Below are positions 25,008 through 34,905 of a DNA stretch of 64,000 bases, piece by piece. Both the position numbers and the translations under genes were made by a program. How positions within the stretch are numbered: position 1 is the stretch's first letter; each line of letters begins with the position of its first letter. The notes below the pieces were generated by a model. The model was not told the origin of the DNA. It made no database searches and saw only the letters and a program-made list of their open reading frames with translations. This stretch comes from Rhizomys pruinosus (taxonomy: Eukaryota > Chordata > Mammalia > Rodentia > Spalacidae), in contig VZQC01012400.1 in the NCBI GenBank assembly GCA_009823505.1, positions 124,001-188,000 on the forward strand. Reading direction: 5' to 3'.

Positions 25008-25090
25008 CACAAGAGAGAGACAGAGAGACAGAGAGAGAGAGGGAGACAGACAGAGACAGACAGAGAGACAGACACAGACACAGAGAGAAT
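25008..25090 (+). repeat. (GACA)n/(GAGA)n microsatellite
   Basis: Purine-rich GAGACAGA and GACACAGA units at the tail of the preceding SINE. Confidence 0.9.
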
Positions 25091-25099
25091 ATTAAATAT

Positions 25100-25350
25100 A
25101 ACAATTTTTTTTATTTTTAATTTTATTCTGTATGTGTAGGAATGTACTGTCTGCATGCAGGTCTGTGCACCCATGTCATGCAATGCCGCGGAGGTCAGAA
25201 GAGGGTCTCAGATTCCCCTGGAACTGGAGTTCTCCTGGAATTGGAGTTGTAGACGGTTCTTAGCCGCCATATGGGTGCTGGGGATCGAACCCAGGTCCTC
25301 TGCAAGAGCAGTTGGTGCTCTTAACCGGTAGGCTATCTCTCCAGCCCCAA
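25100..25350 (-). repeat. B2 SINE
   Basis: Left T/A-rich end, TGCCGCGGAGGTCAGAAGAG, and right end GGCTATCTCTCCAGCCCC. The stretch 25351-25598 is unique. Confidence 0.9.
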
Positions 25351-25598
25351 CAAAAATTTTTAAATAAACAAAATCCCATATGGCCCCAATCCTGCCTGGA
25401 TCCCAAAGTAGCAACCATTCACCCTTCCACTGGAAAAAGCTCGTAGGTTTTCTTTTGGAAAATTACTCCCAGGCCTTCCAGCTGTACTGATTGGATGCAC
25501 TCAGAGTCAATTTAGTTGACTATTTGAAGAGGGAGGCTCCCTTTCCTCAGGACTGGCTGCTGCTGGCTATAGAAGTTGAGAACCTGGAGGGAGCTGCT

Positions 25599-27630
25599 TG
25601 ACTATCAAGATGAAAGACAACAGACAGTTGCTATCAAGATGAAAGACCACAGACAGTTGCTATCAAGATGAAAGACCACAGGCTGTTGCTATCAAGATGA
25701 AAGGCCACAGACTGTTGCTATCAAGATGACCACAGACCGTTGCTATCAAGATGAAAGACCACAGACTGTTGCTATCAAGATGAAAGACCACAGACCGTTG
25801 CTATCAAGATGAAAGACAACAGACAGTTGCTATCAAGATGAAAGACCACAGGCTGTTGCTATCAAGATGAAAGACCACAGGCTGTTGCTATCAAGATGAA
25901 AGACCACAGGCCGTTGCTATCAAGATGAAAGACCACAGGCTGTTGCTATCAAGACGAAAGACCACAGACTGTTGCTATCAAGATGAAAGACCACAGACTG
26001 TTGCTATCAAGATGAAGAGGACAGACTGTTGATATCAAGATGAAAGACCACAGGCCATTGCTATCAAGATGAAAGACCACAGACCGTTGCTATCAAGATG
26101 AAAGACCACAGACCGTTGCTATCAAGATGAAAGACCACAGACCGTTGCTATCAAGATGAAAGACCACAGACCGTTGCTATCAAGATGAAAGACCACAGAC
26201 CGTTGCTATCAAGATGAAAGACCACAGACCGTTGCTATCAAGATGAAAGACCACAGACCGTTGCTATCAAGATGAAAGACCACAGACCGTTGCTATCAAG
26301 ATGAAAGACCACAGACCGTTGCTATCAAGATGAAAGACCACAGACCGTTGCTATCAAGATGAAAGACCACAGACCGTTGCTATCAAGATGAAAGACCACA
26401 GACCGTTGCTATCAAGATGAAAGACCACAGACCGTTGCTATCAAGATGAAAGACCACAGACCGTTGCTATCAAGATGAAAGACCACAGACCGTTGCTATC
26501 AAGATGAAAGACCACAGACCGTTGCTATCAAGATGAAAGACCACAGACCGTTGCTATCAAGATGAAAGACCACAGACCGTTGCTATCAAGATGAAAGACC
26601 ACAGGCCGTTGCTATCAAGATGAAAGACCACAGACCGTTGCTATCAAGATGAAAGACCACAGACTGTTGCTATCAAGATGAAAGACCACAGACCGTTGCT
26701 ATCAAGATGAAAGACCACAGACCGTTGCTATCAAGATGAAAGACCACAGACCGTTGCTATCAAGATGAAAGACCACAGACCGTTGCTATCAAGATGAAAG
26801 ACCACAGACCGTTGCTATCAAGATGAAAGACCACAGACCGTTGCTATCAAGATGAAAGACCACAGACCGTTGCTATCAAGATGAAAGACCACAGACCGTT
26901 GCTATCAAGATGAAAGACCACAGACCGTTGCTATCAAGATGAAAGACCACAGACCGTTGCTATCAAGATGAAAGACCACAGACCGTTGCTATCAAGATGA
27001 AAGACCACAGACCGTTGCTATCAAGATGAAAGACCACAGACTGTTGCTATCAAGATGAAAGACCACAGACCGTTGCTATCAAGATGAAAGACCACAGACC
27101 GTTGCTATCAAGATGAAAGACCACAGACCGTTGCTATCAAGATGAAAGACCACAGGCCGTTGCTATCAAGATGAAAGACCACAGGCCGTTGCTATCAAGA
27201 TGAAAGACCACAGACTGTTGCTATCAAGATGAAAGACCACAGACTGTTGCTATCAAGATGAAAGACCACAGACCGTTGCTATCAAGATGAAAGACCACAG
27301 ACCGTTGCTATCAAGATGAAAGACCACAGACTGTTGCTATCAAGATGAAAGACCACAGGCCGTTGCTATCAAGATGAAAGACCACAGGCCGTTGCTATCA
27401 AGATGAAAGAGGACAGACTGTTGCTATCAAGATGAAAGACCACAGACTGTTGCTATCAAGATGAAAGACCACAGACTGTTGCTATCAAGATGAAAGACCA
27501 CAGACTGTTGCTATCAAGATGAAAGACCACAGACTGTTGCTATCAAGATGAAAGACCACAGACTGTTGCTATCAAGATGAAAGACCACGGACCGTTGCTA
27601 TCAAGATGAAAGATCACAGACTGTTGCTAC
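25599..27630 (+). repeat. 29-bp minisatellite, about 70 copies
   Basis: Unit: GTTGCTATCAAGATGAAAGA followed by CCACAGACC. The middle (about 26080-27030) is nearly uniform. The ends carry variants GACAG, GGCTG, GACTG and GGCCG, plus shortened units (AAAG missing near 25725; GAAGAGGACAG near 26010). The unit is not a multiple of 3 and contains stops, so it is not coding. Intergenic between Grid2ip and Kdelr2. Confidence 0.98.
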
Positions 27631-27714
27631 ATACAACTCGTTGGTCCTGGATCCAACTGTGCCTGAAGGACATATCTGGACTTGCCGTTTCAAAGCTACA
27701 CTACTCTTCTTCCA

Positions 27715-27872
27715 TTTTTTTTTATTATTATTTTGAGAAAGGGTCTCACTATGTGGCTCTGGCTAGCCTAGAACTTGCTATGTAGACCAGGATGGACTCA
27801 ATTTTACAGAGATCCAGTCCTGACTCTGCCTCTGAATGCTGGGATTAAAGGCCTTCACCACCATGCCTGGTC
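27715..27872 (-). repeat. B1 SINE, diverged
   Basis: TTTTGAGAAAGGGTCTCACT to CACCACCATGCCTGGTCC. The next 570 bp (27873-28440) is unique AT-rich sequence with nothing recognised. Confidence 0.8.
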
Positions 27873-28439
27873 CTATATTTAAATTTTAATTGCTTGAGAA
27901 AGACTAGTTTGAATGAGTTGCTGTCACTTGCAACTTAGCAGCAGATGCTGGCCTGTGCCAGTGTTTTTAACATGCTTTTTTCATTCATAATTGTATTTGC
28001 CAACATTTTTACAATGCTGGGTGCAGGTACCTTATGTGTTGGTCTGAGTGTGGCTTCTCATATTTATGGTAATTCTAACCCAAAATCATATGTAAGCCTG
28101 GATGTGTTGTTCCCACCCCAGTTCCTCCCCACATGATAAGGTGTGGGTGCAGACATTTAGCTCCAGGAATTCATTCATTCCTCAATAATAATAAAAAGCA
28201 AAATAGCTTAATCCCTCGTTGCTTCCCAAACAGTGGCACCAGGTAATGTGAGCAGGCAGCCTGCTCCCTGTTTTTACAGATTTTATTTCAGTTTCCTTTC
28301 ACAATAACCCACCTGGGAGGGTTTTGTTGGGTCTTTTTACAAATAAAAGTCTGAAACAAAGGAAGTTGATGGAACTTGGCCAGATTCAAAACCTGAGCTG
28401 TGGACATCCATCCTCTGAATGGAAATTTCTTTAGCTGTT

Positions 28440-28610
28440 ATTTTTGTTGTTGTTGTTGTTGTTTGTTTGTTTTGGTATTTTGAGACAGGGAGTCTCAGCT
28501 GGCCTGGAGCTCACTATGTAGGCCAGGCTGCCCTTGAACTCACAGAGATCTGCCTGCCTCTGCCTCCCAAGTGCTGGGATTAAAGGTGTGCACCACCATA
28601 CCCAGCTCTT
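28440..28610 (-). repeat. B1 SINE
   Basis: (GTT)n left end, AGACAGGGAGTCTCAGCTGG body and a GCACCACCATACCCAGCT end. Confidence 0.88.
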
Positions 28611-28614
28611 TAGC

Positions 28615-29000
28615 TGTTTTTTAAAATTTTTTATTATTTTGATTTTATTATTCTGATGTCAGAAGAGGGCGTCAGATCCCCTAGAACCGGAGTGACAGTG
28701 GTTGTTAGCCACCATGTGGGTGAAGATGTCAGAAGAGGGCGTCAGATCCCCTGGAACCAGAGTGACCGTGGTTGTTAGCCACCATGTGGGTGAAGATATC
28801 AGAAGAGGGCGTCAGATCCCCGGAACCGGAGTGACCATGGTTGTTAGCCATCATGTGGGTGAAGATGTCAGAAGAGGGCGTCAGATCCCCGGAACCGGAG
28901 TGACTGTGGTTGTCAGCCACCATGTGGGTGCTGGGAGTTGAACCCTGGTCCTCTGCCAGAGCAGCTAGTGCTCTTAACCATTTGGCCATCTCTCCAGCTC
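28615..29000 (-). repeat. B2 SINE with internal 70-bp tandem expansion
   Basis: A reverse B2 whose segment from GATGTCAGAAGAGGGCGTCA to CCACCATGTGGGTGAA occurs four times (starts 28655, 28725, 28795, 28864). It then continues into the normal B2 end (GAACCCTGGTCCTCTGCCAG, CCATCTCTCCAGCTCC). Confidence 0.9.
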
Positions 29001-29005
29001 CTGTT

Positions 29006-29565
29006 TGTTTTGTTTTCTTTTCTTTTTTTTTTTGCGACAGGGTCTCCCTTTAGCCCCAGCTGGCCTAGAACCCACTTTGTAGACCAGGATAGCCTTGAAC
29101 TCACAGAGATCCACCTACCTCTGACTCCTGAGTGCTGGAAATAAAGGCATGTGTCACCACAAGTGGCAATGTTTGTTTTATTTTAATTTAATTTTTTTAT
29201 GTGTATGAATGTACTGTCTGCATGTAGGTTTGTGCACCTGTGTCGTGCAATTCTGTAGAGGTCAGAAGAGGGTCTCGGATTCCCCTGGAACTGGAGTTAA
29301 TAAAGACGGTTCTTAGCCACCATGTGGGTGCTGGGGATCGAACCCGGGTCCTCTGCAAGAGCAGTCAGCGCTCAACCACTAGGCCATCTCTCCAGCCCCT
29401 GTATCACATGTGTGCAGTGACCATGGAGGCCAAAAGAGGGCATCAGATTCCCTGGAACTGGAGTTATAGATGGTTGTGAGTCACCATGTGGCTGCTGGGA
29501 ACCAAACCCAGTTTCTGAGTAAGAGCAGCCCGTGTTCTTAGCTGCTGAGCCATCTGTCCAGCCCT
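29006..29565 (-). repeat. B1, B2, B2 array
   Basis: B1 29015-29168, B2 29172-29398 and B2 29401-29565. The second B2 lacks its T-rich end. 29566-30045 is unique with no gene recognised. Confidence 0.85.
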
Positions 29566-30045
29566 GTGAGTTAAGTTTTCACTCATGCCATGGACCTGCC
29601 TCCCTAAGCTCCCAAGACTCTCAGTCCTCTGACCCTGGATCAATGTCCCCTTTCTGCCACTCTGTCCCCCTAAGAGCAGTTCTATAACCCTCCTTGCCTT
29701 CTCCTCTGCTTGCAGAACAACTTTCTGAGTTATTGCCTCCTTCTATTACCTCTGTGTCTTCCTCACACCTCCTGAAACCAGGTTTCTCTTTCATCAGTTT
29801 CCTAAGCCTGCTGCTTGCCCCACTCAGGAAGCCACCAGAACCCGTTCTCTTTATCTCCCTTGACCTTTAAATTGAGTTGGTTACCCTCCCTTGACAAATC
29901 CGCACACGCCCAGGCTTCAGGTACACACAAGCTGTGTACCTGCCAATCGTCACCTTCATGCCTACTGTCACTGCTGTTTCCACTCTGCATACAGCAGGTG
30001 CTCAATGAGAGTAAAAGACTACCAGCTGTTTAAGAAAACAACCAG

Positions 30046-30335
30046 GGGCTGAGGATATGGCTCAGTTGGTAGTGTTTGCCTAGCATACATGAAGCCCAGG
30101 GCTCCATCCCACCCCAGCATCCCATAAACCAGATACATACTGATAGGCGTTTATAATCCCAGCACTGGGGAGGTAGAGGCAGGAGGAACAAAAGTTCAGG
30201 CTCATCCTTGGCTTCATAGTGAGTTTGAGGCCAGTGTGGGCTACATGGACCTTGTCTCAAAAACATTTTTTTAATTATCAGAATACTTGCATGCAGGCAG
30301 TACATTCACACACATACAGAACTAAATAAAATTAA
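30046..30335 (+). repeat. ID-type SINE, B1, B2 tail
   Basis: ID-like head GGGGCTGAGGATATGGCTCA (30046-30125), B1 body 30126-30268, then a B2-type tail (GCATGCAGGCAGTACATTCA). Confidence 0.65.
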
Positions 30336-30411
30336 TAAAAAAAAATTTAAATTATCAGAATAAATTAAAAGGAAAAGGAAAGAAAGACCAGCTCTTTTTA
30401 TAAGTCACTTT

Positions 30412-30560
30412 GGTGTTAATCCTAGCACTTGGGAGGCAGAGGCAAGTGGATCTTTGTGAGTTCAAGGCCAGCCTGGTCTACATAGTGAGTTCCAGGACAG
30501 CTGGGGCTATAGGGACACCTTGTCTCGAAAACACCAAAAAAAAAAAAAAAAAAAACAAAT
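30412..30560 (+). repeat. B1 SINE, 5' truncated
   Basis: Begins at TTAATCCTAGCACTTGGGAG, without the first 20 or so bases, and ends in a long A run. Its flanks repeat TAAGTCACTTTGGTG / CAAGTCACTTTGGTG, a likely target-site duplication. Confidence 0.85.
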
Positions 30561-30691
30561 ACAAGTCACTTTGGTGCTGTGTATTCAAAGATCTAATAAA
30601 ACAAAACCAAGACCCAGGCTGCATGTAGCCTACAGCAGTGAATGTGGCCCAACACCAATGATAAACTTTTTTTTTTTTTTAATAATTTTTT

Positions 30692-31068
30692 AAGCCGGGC
30701 GTGGTGGTGCACACCTTTAATCCTAGCACTTGGGAGGCAGAGGCAGGCGGATCTTTGTGAGTTCAAGGCCAGCCTAGACTACAGAGTGAGTTCCAGGACA
30801 GCTGGGGCTACAGGGAGACCCTGTCTCAAAAAGACCAAAAAAAATAATTTTTTTAATATATTTTTTTAATGTTATGAGTGTACTGTCTAGATGTAGGTTT
30901 GTGCACCCGTGTAGTGCAATGCCACGGAGGTCAGAAGAGGGTGTTGGATTCCCCTGAAACTGGAGTCAAAGACGGTTCTCAGCCACCATGTGGGTGCTGG
31001 GGATCGAACCCGGGTCCTCTGCAAGAGCAGTTGGCGCTCTTAACTACTAGGCCATCTCTCCAGCCCCG
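30692..31068. repeat. B1 forward followed by B2 reverse
   Basis: Full B1 30692-30845 (GCCGGGCGTGGTGGTGCACA) joins tail to tail with a B2 (30846-31068). The B2 ends AGGCCATCTCTCCAGCCCC. 31069-31270 is unique. Confidence 0.92.
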
Positions 31069-31351
31069 ATAAACTTATTTAAAAGAACATTTTTGGGTGA
31101 TTACTTAGCAGTTGTGCAGTTCACAAGTCTAAACTCTGCAAATGACAACATTGTACTGCAGTGTCACAGAAAATAAACTTTTGGATATTCTTGCAGCCCT
31201 GTGGGTTGGCTACCCATGTCTAAAACAAAGCTTGCATATTGAAAGTCTACAGAGGATTGCCAACACGTGAACTGAAAGAGCAGTTGGTGCTCTTAACCAC
31301 TGAGCCATCTCTCCAGCCCCAGGAATGTAATTTTTAAAAGTAAAAAATTAA

Positions 31352-31875
31352 GAGGCTGGAGAGATGACTCAGCAGTTAAAAGTACTGGCTGTTCTTGCAG
31401 AAGACCAGGTTCCAATCCCAGCACTCACATGGCAGCTAACAACTGTCTGTGACTCCAGTTCCATCGGATCCAGCACCCTGTTCTGGCCTCCAAGGGCACT
31501 GCACAACACAGATGTTGTGCATACATGCAGGTATTAACACTCATACACATAAAAAATTTTAAATATACATAAACTTAGAAAAAATTAAAGTGGGAAGCCA
31601 GGCACGGTGGTGTATGCCTTTAATCCCAGCACCTGGGAAACAGGCAAGCGGATTTCTGTGAGTTCAAGGCCAGCCTGGTCTACATAGTGAGTTCCAGTCC
31701 AGCTGAGGCTACAGGGAGACCCAGGCTGGAAAAAAAAAAAAAAGAGCCAGGCATAGTGTACATGCCTTTAATCCTAGCACTCTAGAAGTATGCACACTAG
31801 TAAGTTAATCTCTGTGAGATCAAGGCCAGTCGGGGCTATATAGTAAGAATTTGTCTCAAAACAACAACAAAGAGC
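31352..31875 (+). repeat. B2, B1, B1 array
   Basis: B2 31352-31575, B1 31593-31742 and older B1 31743-31870. A B2 reverse fragment sits at 31275-31320. Confidence 0.85.
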
Positions 31876-32345
31876 GAGAGTTGTGGCTCAGTGGTTAGAA
31901 GAACTGGCTGCTCTTGCAGAAAGACACAAGTTCAAATCCCAGCACCCACATCTCAGCTAATAGCCATTGTAATTCTGGTTTCAGACGATCTGACACCCAC
32001 TGCTGGCCTCCAAAGGCATTCCAGGACACATGCACAATTACATACATGCATACATACACTCAGACAAAATAAAAATAAAGGTTTAAAAAAATGGGACTGG
32101 AGATATGGCTCACCTGTTGAGAGCATTGATTGCTCTTGCAGAAGACCCAGGTTTGAGTGCTCACTTTGGCAGCACATATACTAAAATTGGAACAATACAG
32201 AGAAGATTAGCATGGCCCCTGCAGGATGACACAATTTGTGAAGCGTTCCATATTTAAAAAATAAAAGAAGACCCAGGTTTGAATTCAGTAACTCCAGTTC
32301 TGACCTCTGTGGGTTCTGGCACTTACACACATGCATACATAAAAA
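31876..32345 (+). repeat. Two B2 SINEs, the second split by a U6 insertion
   Basis: B2 31876-32085. The second starts at 32093 (GGGACTGGAGATATGGCTCA), is interrupted at 32157-32265, and resumes at ATTCAGTAACTCCAGTTC, ending near 32345. Confidence 0.85.
32157..32265 (+). pseudogene. U6 snRNA retropseudogene
   Basis: Starts GTGCTCACTTTGGCAGCACA and ends GCGTTCCATATTT plus an A-rich tail. Against U6 snRNA it has several C/G to A/T changes and a few missing bases before and after GGATGACAC. It is flanked by identical 17-bp copies of AGAAGACCCAGGTTTGA (32140-32156 and 32266-32282), showing retroposition into a B2. Not expected to be transcribed as functional U6: no proximal promoter elements (TATA/PSE) are seen upstream. 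Confidence 0.95.
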
Positions 32346-32404
32346 CAAAAATAATTAAATAAAATATTTTTTAAATATTTAAAATACTTTTTTAAAATTA
32401 AAAA

Positions 32405-32735
32405 CATAGCTGGGCATAGTGGTCCACACCTTTAATCCCAGCACTTGGGAGGCAGAAGCTGGAAGATTTCTGTGAGTTCAAGGGCCAGCCTGGGCTACTT
32501 AGGGAGTTCCAGGCCAGCTGTGCCTACAGGGAAACCCTGTCTCAAAAAGACCAAACAAATAAATAAATAAAAACATATGCCAGGCATAGTGGTGCATGCC
32601 TTTAATCTCAGCACTCAGGAGGAAGAGGCAGGTGGGTTGCTATGAGATCAAGGCCACCCTGGTCTACATGAGTTCCAGGTGGGCCAGGGCTAGGGAGACC
32701 TTGTCCAAAAAACAAAAACAACCCACAAAAGAAAA
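32405..32735 (+). repeat. Two B1 SINEs
   Basis: B1 32405-32575 ending in (AAAT)n and B1 32578-32735. A short (ACAG)n run follows at 32778-32803. Confidence 0.88.
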
Positions 32736-32939
32736 TCCAAACCCCCAAACCAAAAGGCTAGAGATGTAGTTCAACTCTAGACAGACAGACAGACAGACAG
32801 ACATTATTTGTAAGGACTGGGGTTCAATCTCCTACACAACAAATAAAGAAAAAACTCCTGATATTCCATCTTCTGAACAGAAATAGAAGGTTTTCAAACT
32901 GAAAAGCCTTTCATCTTTTTACTTGTTTGGTTGGTTAGT

Positions 32940-33460
32940 TTGTTGTTGCTGTGGTTATTTTGAGACACGGCCTTGCTATATAACTCTGGCTTCCCTGAAA
33001 TTTGACAAGTAGCCCAGGCTAACCTTAAAATTACAGTAATTCTCCTGCCTCAGACTCCCATATGCTGGGATTACAGGTGTATACCACCATGTCTGGCTTC
33101 TATCCCTAAACACTTTTTTAAAGATTTTTATATTATGTGTGTTTCGCTTCTTGCATGTATGTAAGTGTACCACATGCATACAGTGTCCATGGAGGATAGA
33201 AGAGGATGCTGTGTCACCTAGAACTGGACTTATAGACGGTTGTTACCTGCCATGTAGGTGTTGGGAAACAAACCCAGGTCTTCTGCAAGAGCAGCCAGTG
33301 GTATTAACCACTAAGCCATCTCTCCAGCCCCGTTTAAGACTCTTTTGAGACTGCTTTTGGGACTTTATCTAGCATAGACTGACTTGGAACTCTAGATCCT
33401 TCCGTTTCTGCCTCCTAAATGCTGAGATTAAAGGCTTGCACCACCACAGCTGGCTAACAT
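32940..33460 (-). repeat. B1, B2, B1 array, reverse
   Basis: B1 32945-33098, B2 33113-33332 (right end AAGCCATCTCTCCAGCCCC) and B1 relic 33340-33460. Confidence 0.82.
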
Positions 33461-33489
33461 TTCTCTTAAATGGCCAACAAGAAAGATTG

Positions 33490-33895
33490 AATGTCCAGAA
33501 AGACTGCTTCCCATAATCAACTTGACATATAACTGAATTGCCTGGGAAGAAGGAACCTCAACTAAGAAGTTTCTTCCATCAGATTGGCCTGTAGCCATGT
33601 CTATGAGGCATCTTCTTAATTGCTAAGTAATGTGGGAAGATGCAGGCCACTGTGGGCAGTGCCATCCCTAGGCAGGTGGACCTGGCTATATAATAAAAGT
33701 AGCTGATCTTGAGCCTGGGAGAGACCCAGTATGCAGTGTTTCCTCCGTGGTTTCAGTTCCTGTCTCTAGGTTTCTGCCTTGACTTCCCTCTGTGAAGAAC
33801 TGACACCTAAAAAGTAAGATGAAATTAAACCCTTTGCTCTACAAGTCGCTTTTGGTCACGGTGTTTATCACAGCAACAGAAAACAAACTAATATA
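33490..33895. repeat. Rodent interspersed repeat
   Basis: CATAATCAACTTGACATATA near the left end; AACAGAAAACAAACTAATAT at the right. The same family as 41815-42215 (shared CCTCCGTGG, CCAGGTTC-type phrases and AAATTAAACCCTTTGCTC end). Class not asserted. Confidence 0.6.
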
Positions 33896-34194
33896 CTGCT
33901 AAGGGCAAAATCCTGTGGGAACTGGAGTTGGGATCCCCAGCACCCACATAAATGACAGGCAGGTGTGGCTGAGCTTGGCGTTGGAAACCGGATGGGGCGT
34001 TGGAAACCGGATCCAAGAGCAAGTTGGCAGGCTAGACTAAGCCTAATCAAAGAGTTCTGGGTTTAAATGAGAGACCCTCCCTCAATATACAGGGGGTGCA
34101 GAGATACCGAGGAAGACTCCGGATCTTAACCAATCGCCTCTGGCCTCGACAAACACATACATTCAAGACAGGCAGTCGACAGACAGATTATTAA

Positions 34195-34345
34195 TCAGGT
34201 AAAGAAGGAGCCTGTGTTCAAGTCTGACGACCCGAGTTCAATCTCCAGAACCCATGTAGTGGAGGGATTCCCTCAAATTGTCCTCTGACCTCCACAGGAG
34301 CTGTGGCATGCCCCGACCCCCCCCTCCGCACACACACAAAAATGT
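34195..34345 (+). repeat. B2/B3-like SINE remnant
   Basis: GACCCGAGTTCAATCTCCAG and CTCTGACCTCCACAGGAGCT, then a CA-rich tail. 33896-34195 has weak SINE traces only. The unique flank of the Kdelr2 promoter follows. Confidence 0.6.
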
Positions 34346-34690
34346 AATTTTAACAAACTTTTTATGCGAAAAAAACAATAGAGATTTTGTCAGTACTTAA
34401 TATCCACTCAATGTCCCAAAGAGAGATGGTCTGTCTCATTTATCTCAATAGGAGAGGTTAAAAAAAAAAGCCAACCTGATAAGGAAGTGCCATTTCAAAA
34501 TTGAAAAGGAAATCGTTGGCACTGAGGCGGAAACCCAGGAAAGTAGCCAGAACTCTGGATTCTCTGTTCCAGGCGGGCTGCAGGGTCTAATTGGGCTGGG
34601 CCACTTCCTCTTTAAGGGGCGTGGCAGTGGGCGTGGCCCCAGCAGCAGCCCGCTCTCCCAGGCTGCCCCGCGCGCGCGACGGCAGTTCGG

Positions 34691-34709
34691 CCACGTCCCT
34701 GGCCACGTC
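34691..34709 (-). promoter_or_regulatory. Paired CCACGTC elements, possible XBP1/ATF6 sites
   Basis: Two CCACGTC motifs with starts 12 bp apart, each the reverse complement of GACGTGG, the core bound by XBP1 and ATF6 in UPR-type elements. They lie about 110 bp before the Kdelr2 start codon. KDEL receptors are known to respond to ER stress; that these copies are functional is inference. Confidence 0.45.
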
Positions 34710-34814
34710 GCGCCGGTTCTCGCCATCTTTCGCCGCTTCCTCTTTCAAGGGCCGCCGCCTCCTTCCGAGTCGCCTGAGCCCCGGGGCCGCCGCGTCGCGC
34801 TGATCGCCGCTGCC

Positions 34815-34905
34815 ATGAACGTCTTCCGGCTGACCGGGGACCTGTCCCACCTGGCGGCCATCGTCATCCTGCTGCTGAAGATATGGAAAACGCGCTCCTG
34901 CGCGG
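34815..34905 (+). CDS. Kdelr2: Kdelr2 exon 1 (start codon)
   Basis: ATG in a good context (GCTGCCATGA) inside a CpG island. Reads [20 protein letters not shown] then [10 protein letters not shown], the first transmembrane segment, to donor GCGG|GTGAGC in phase 1. The frame stays open to 35285 in the intron, but that part is not receptor-like. Confidence 0.96.

Noticed and set aside
25599..27630. CRISPR array, because the repeat is 29 bp long
   Set aside because: Units are contiguous with no unique spacers, and the locus is mammalian intergenic DNA.
28702..28941. Protein with four internal repeats
   Set aside because: The frame is carried by the B2-derived 70-bp expansion; periods of 70 and 69 bp break the frame between units.
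32157..32265. Functional U6 snRNA gene
   Set aside because: It has base losses, an A-rich tail, target-site duplications and no upstream Pol III type 3 promoter.
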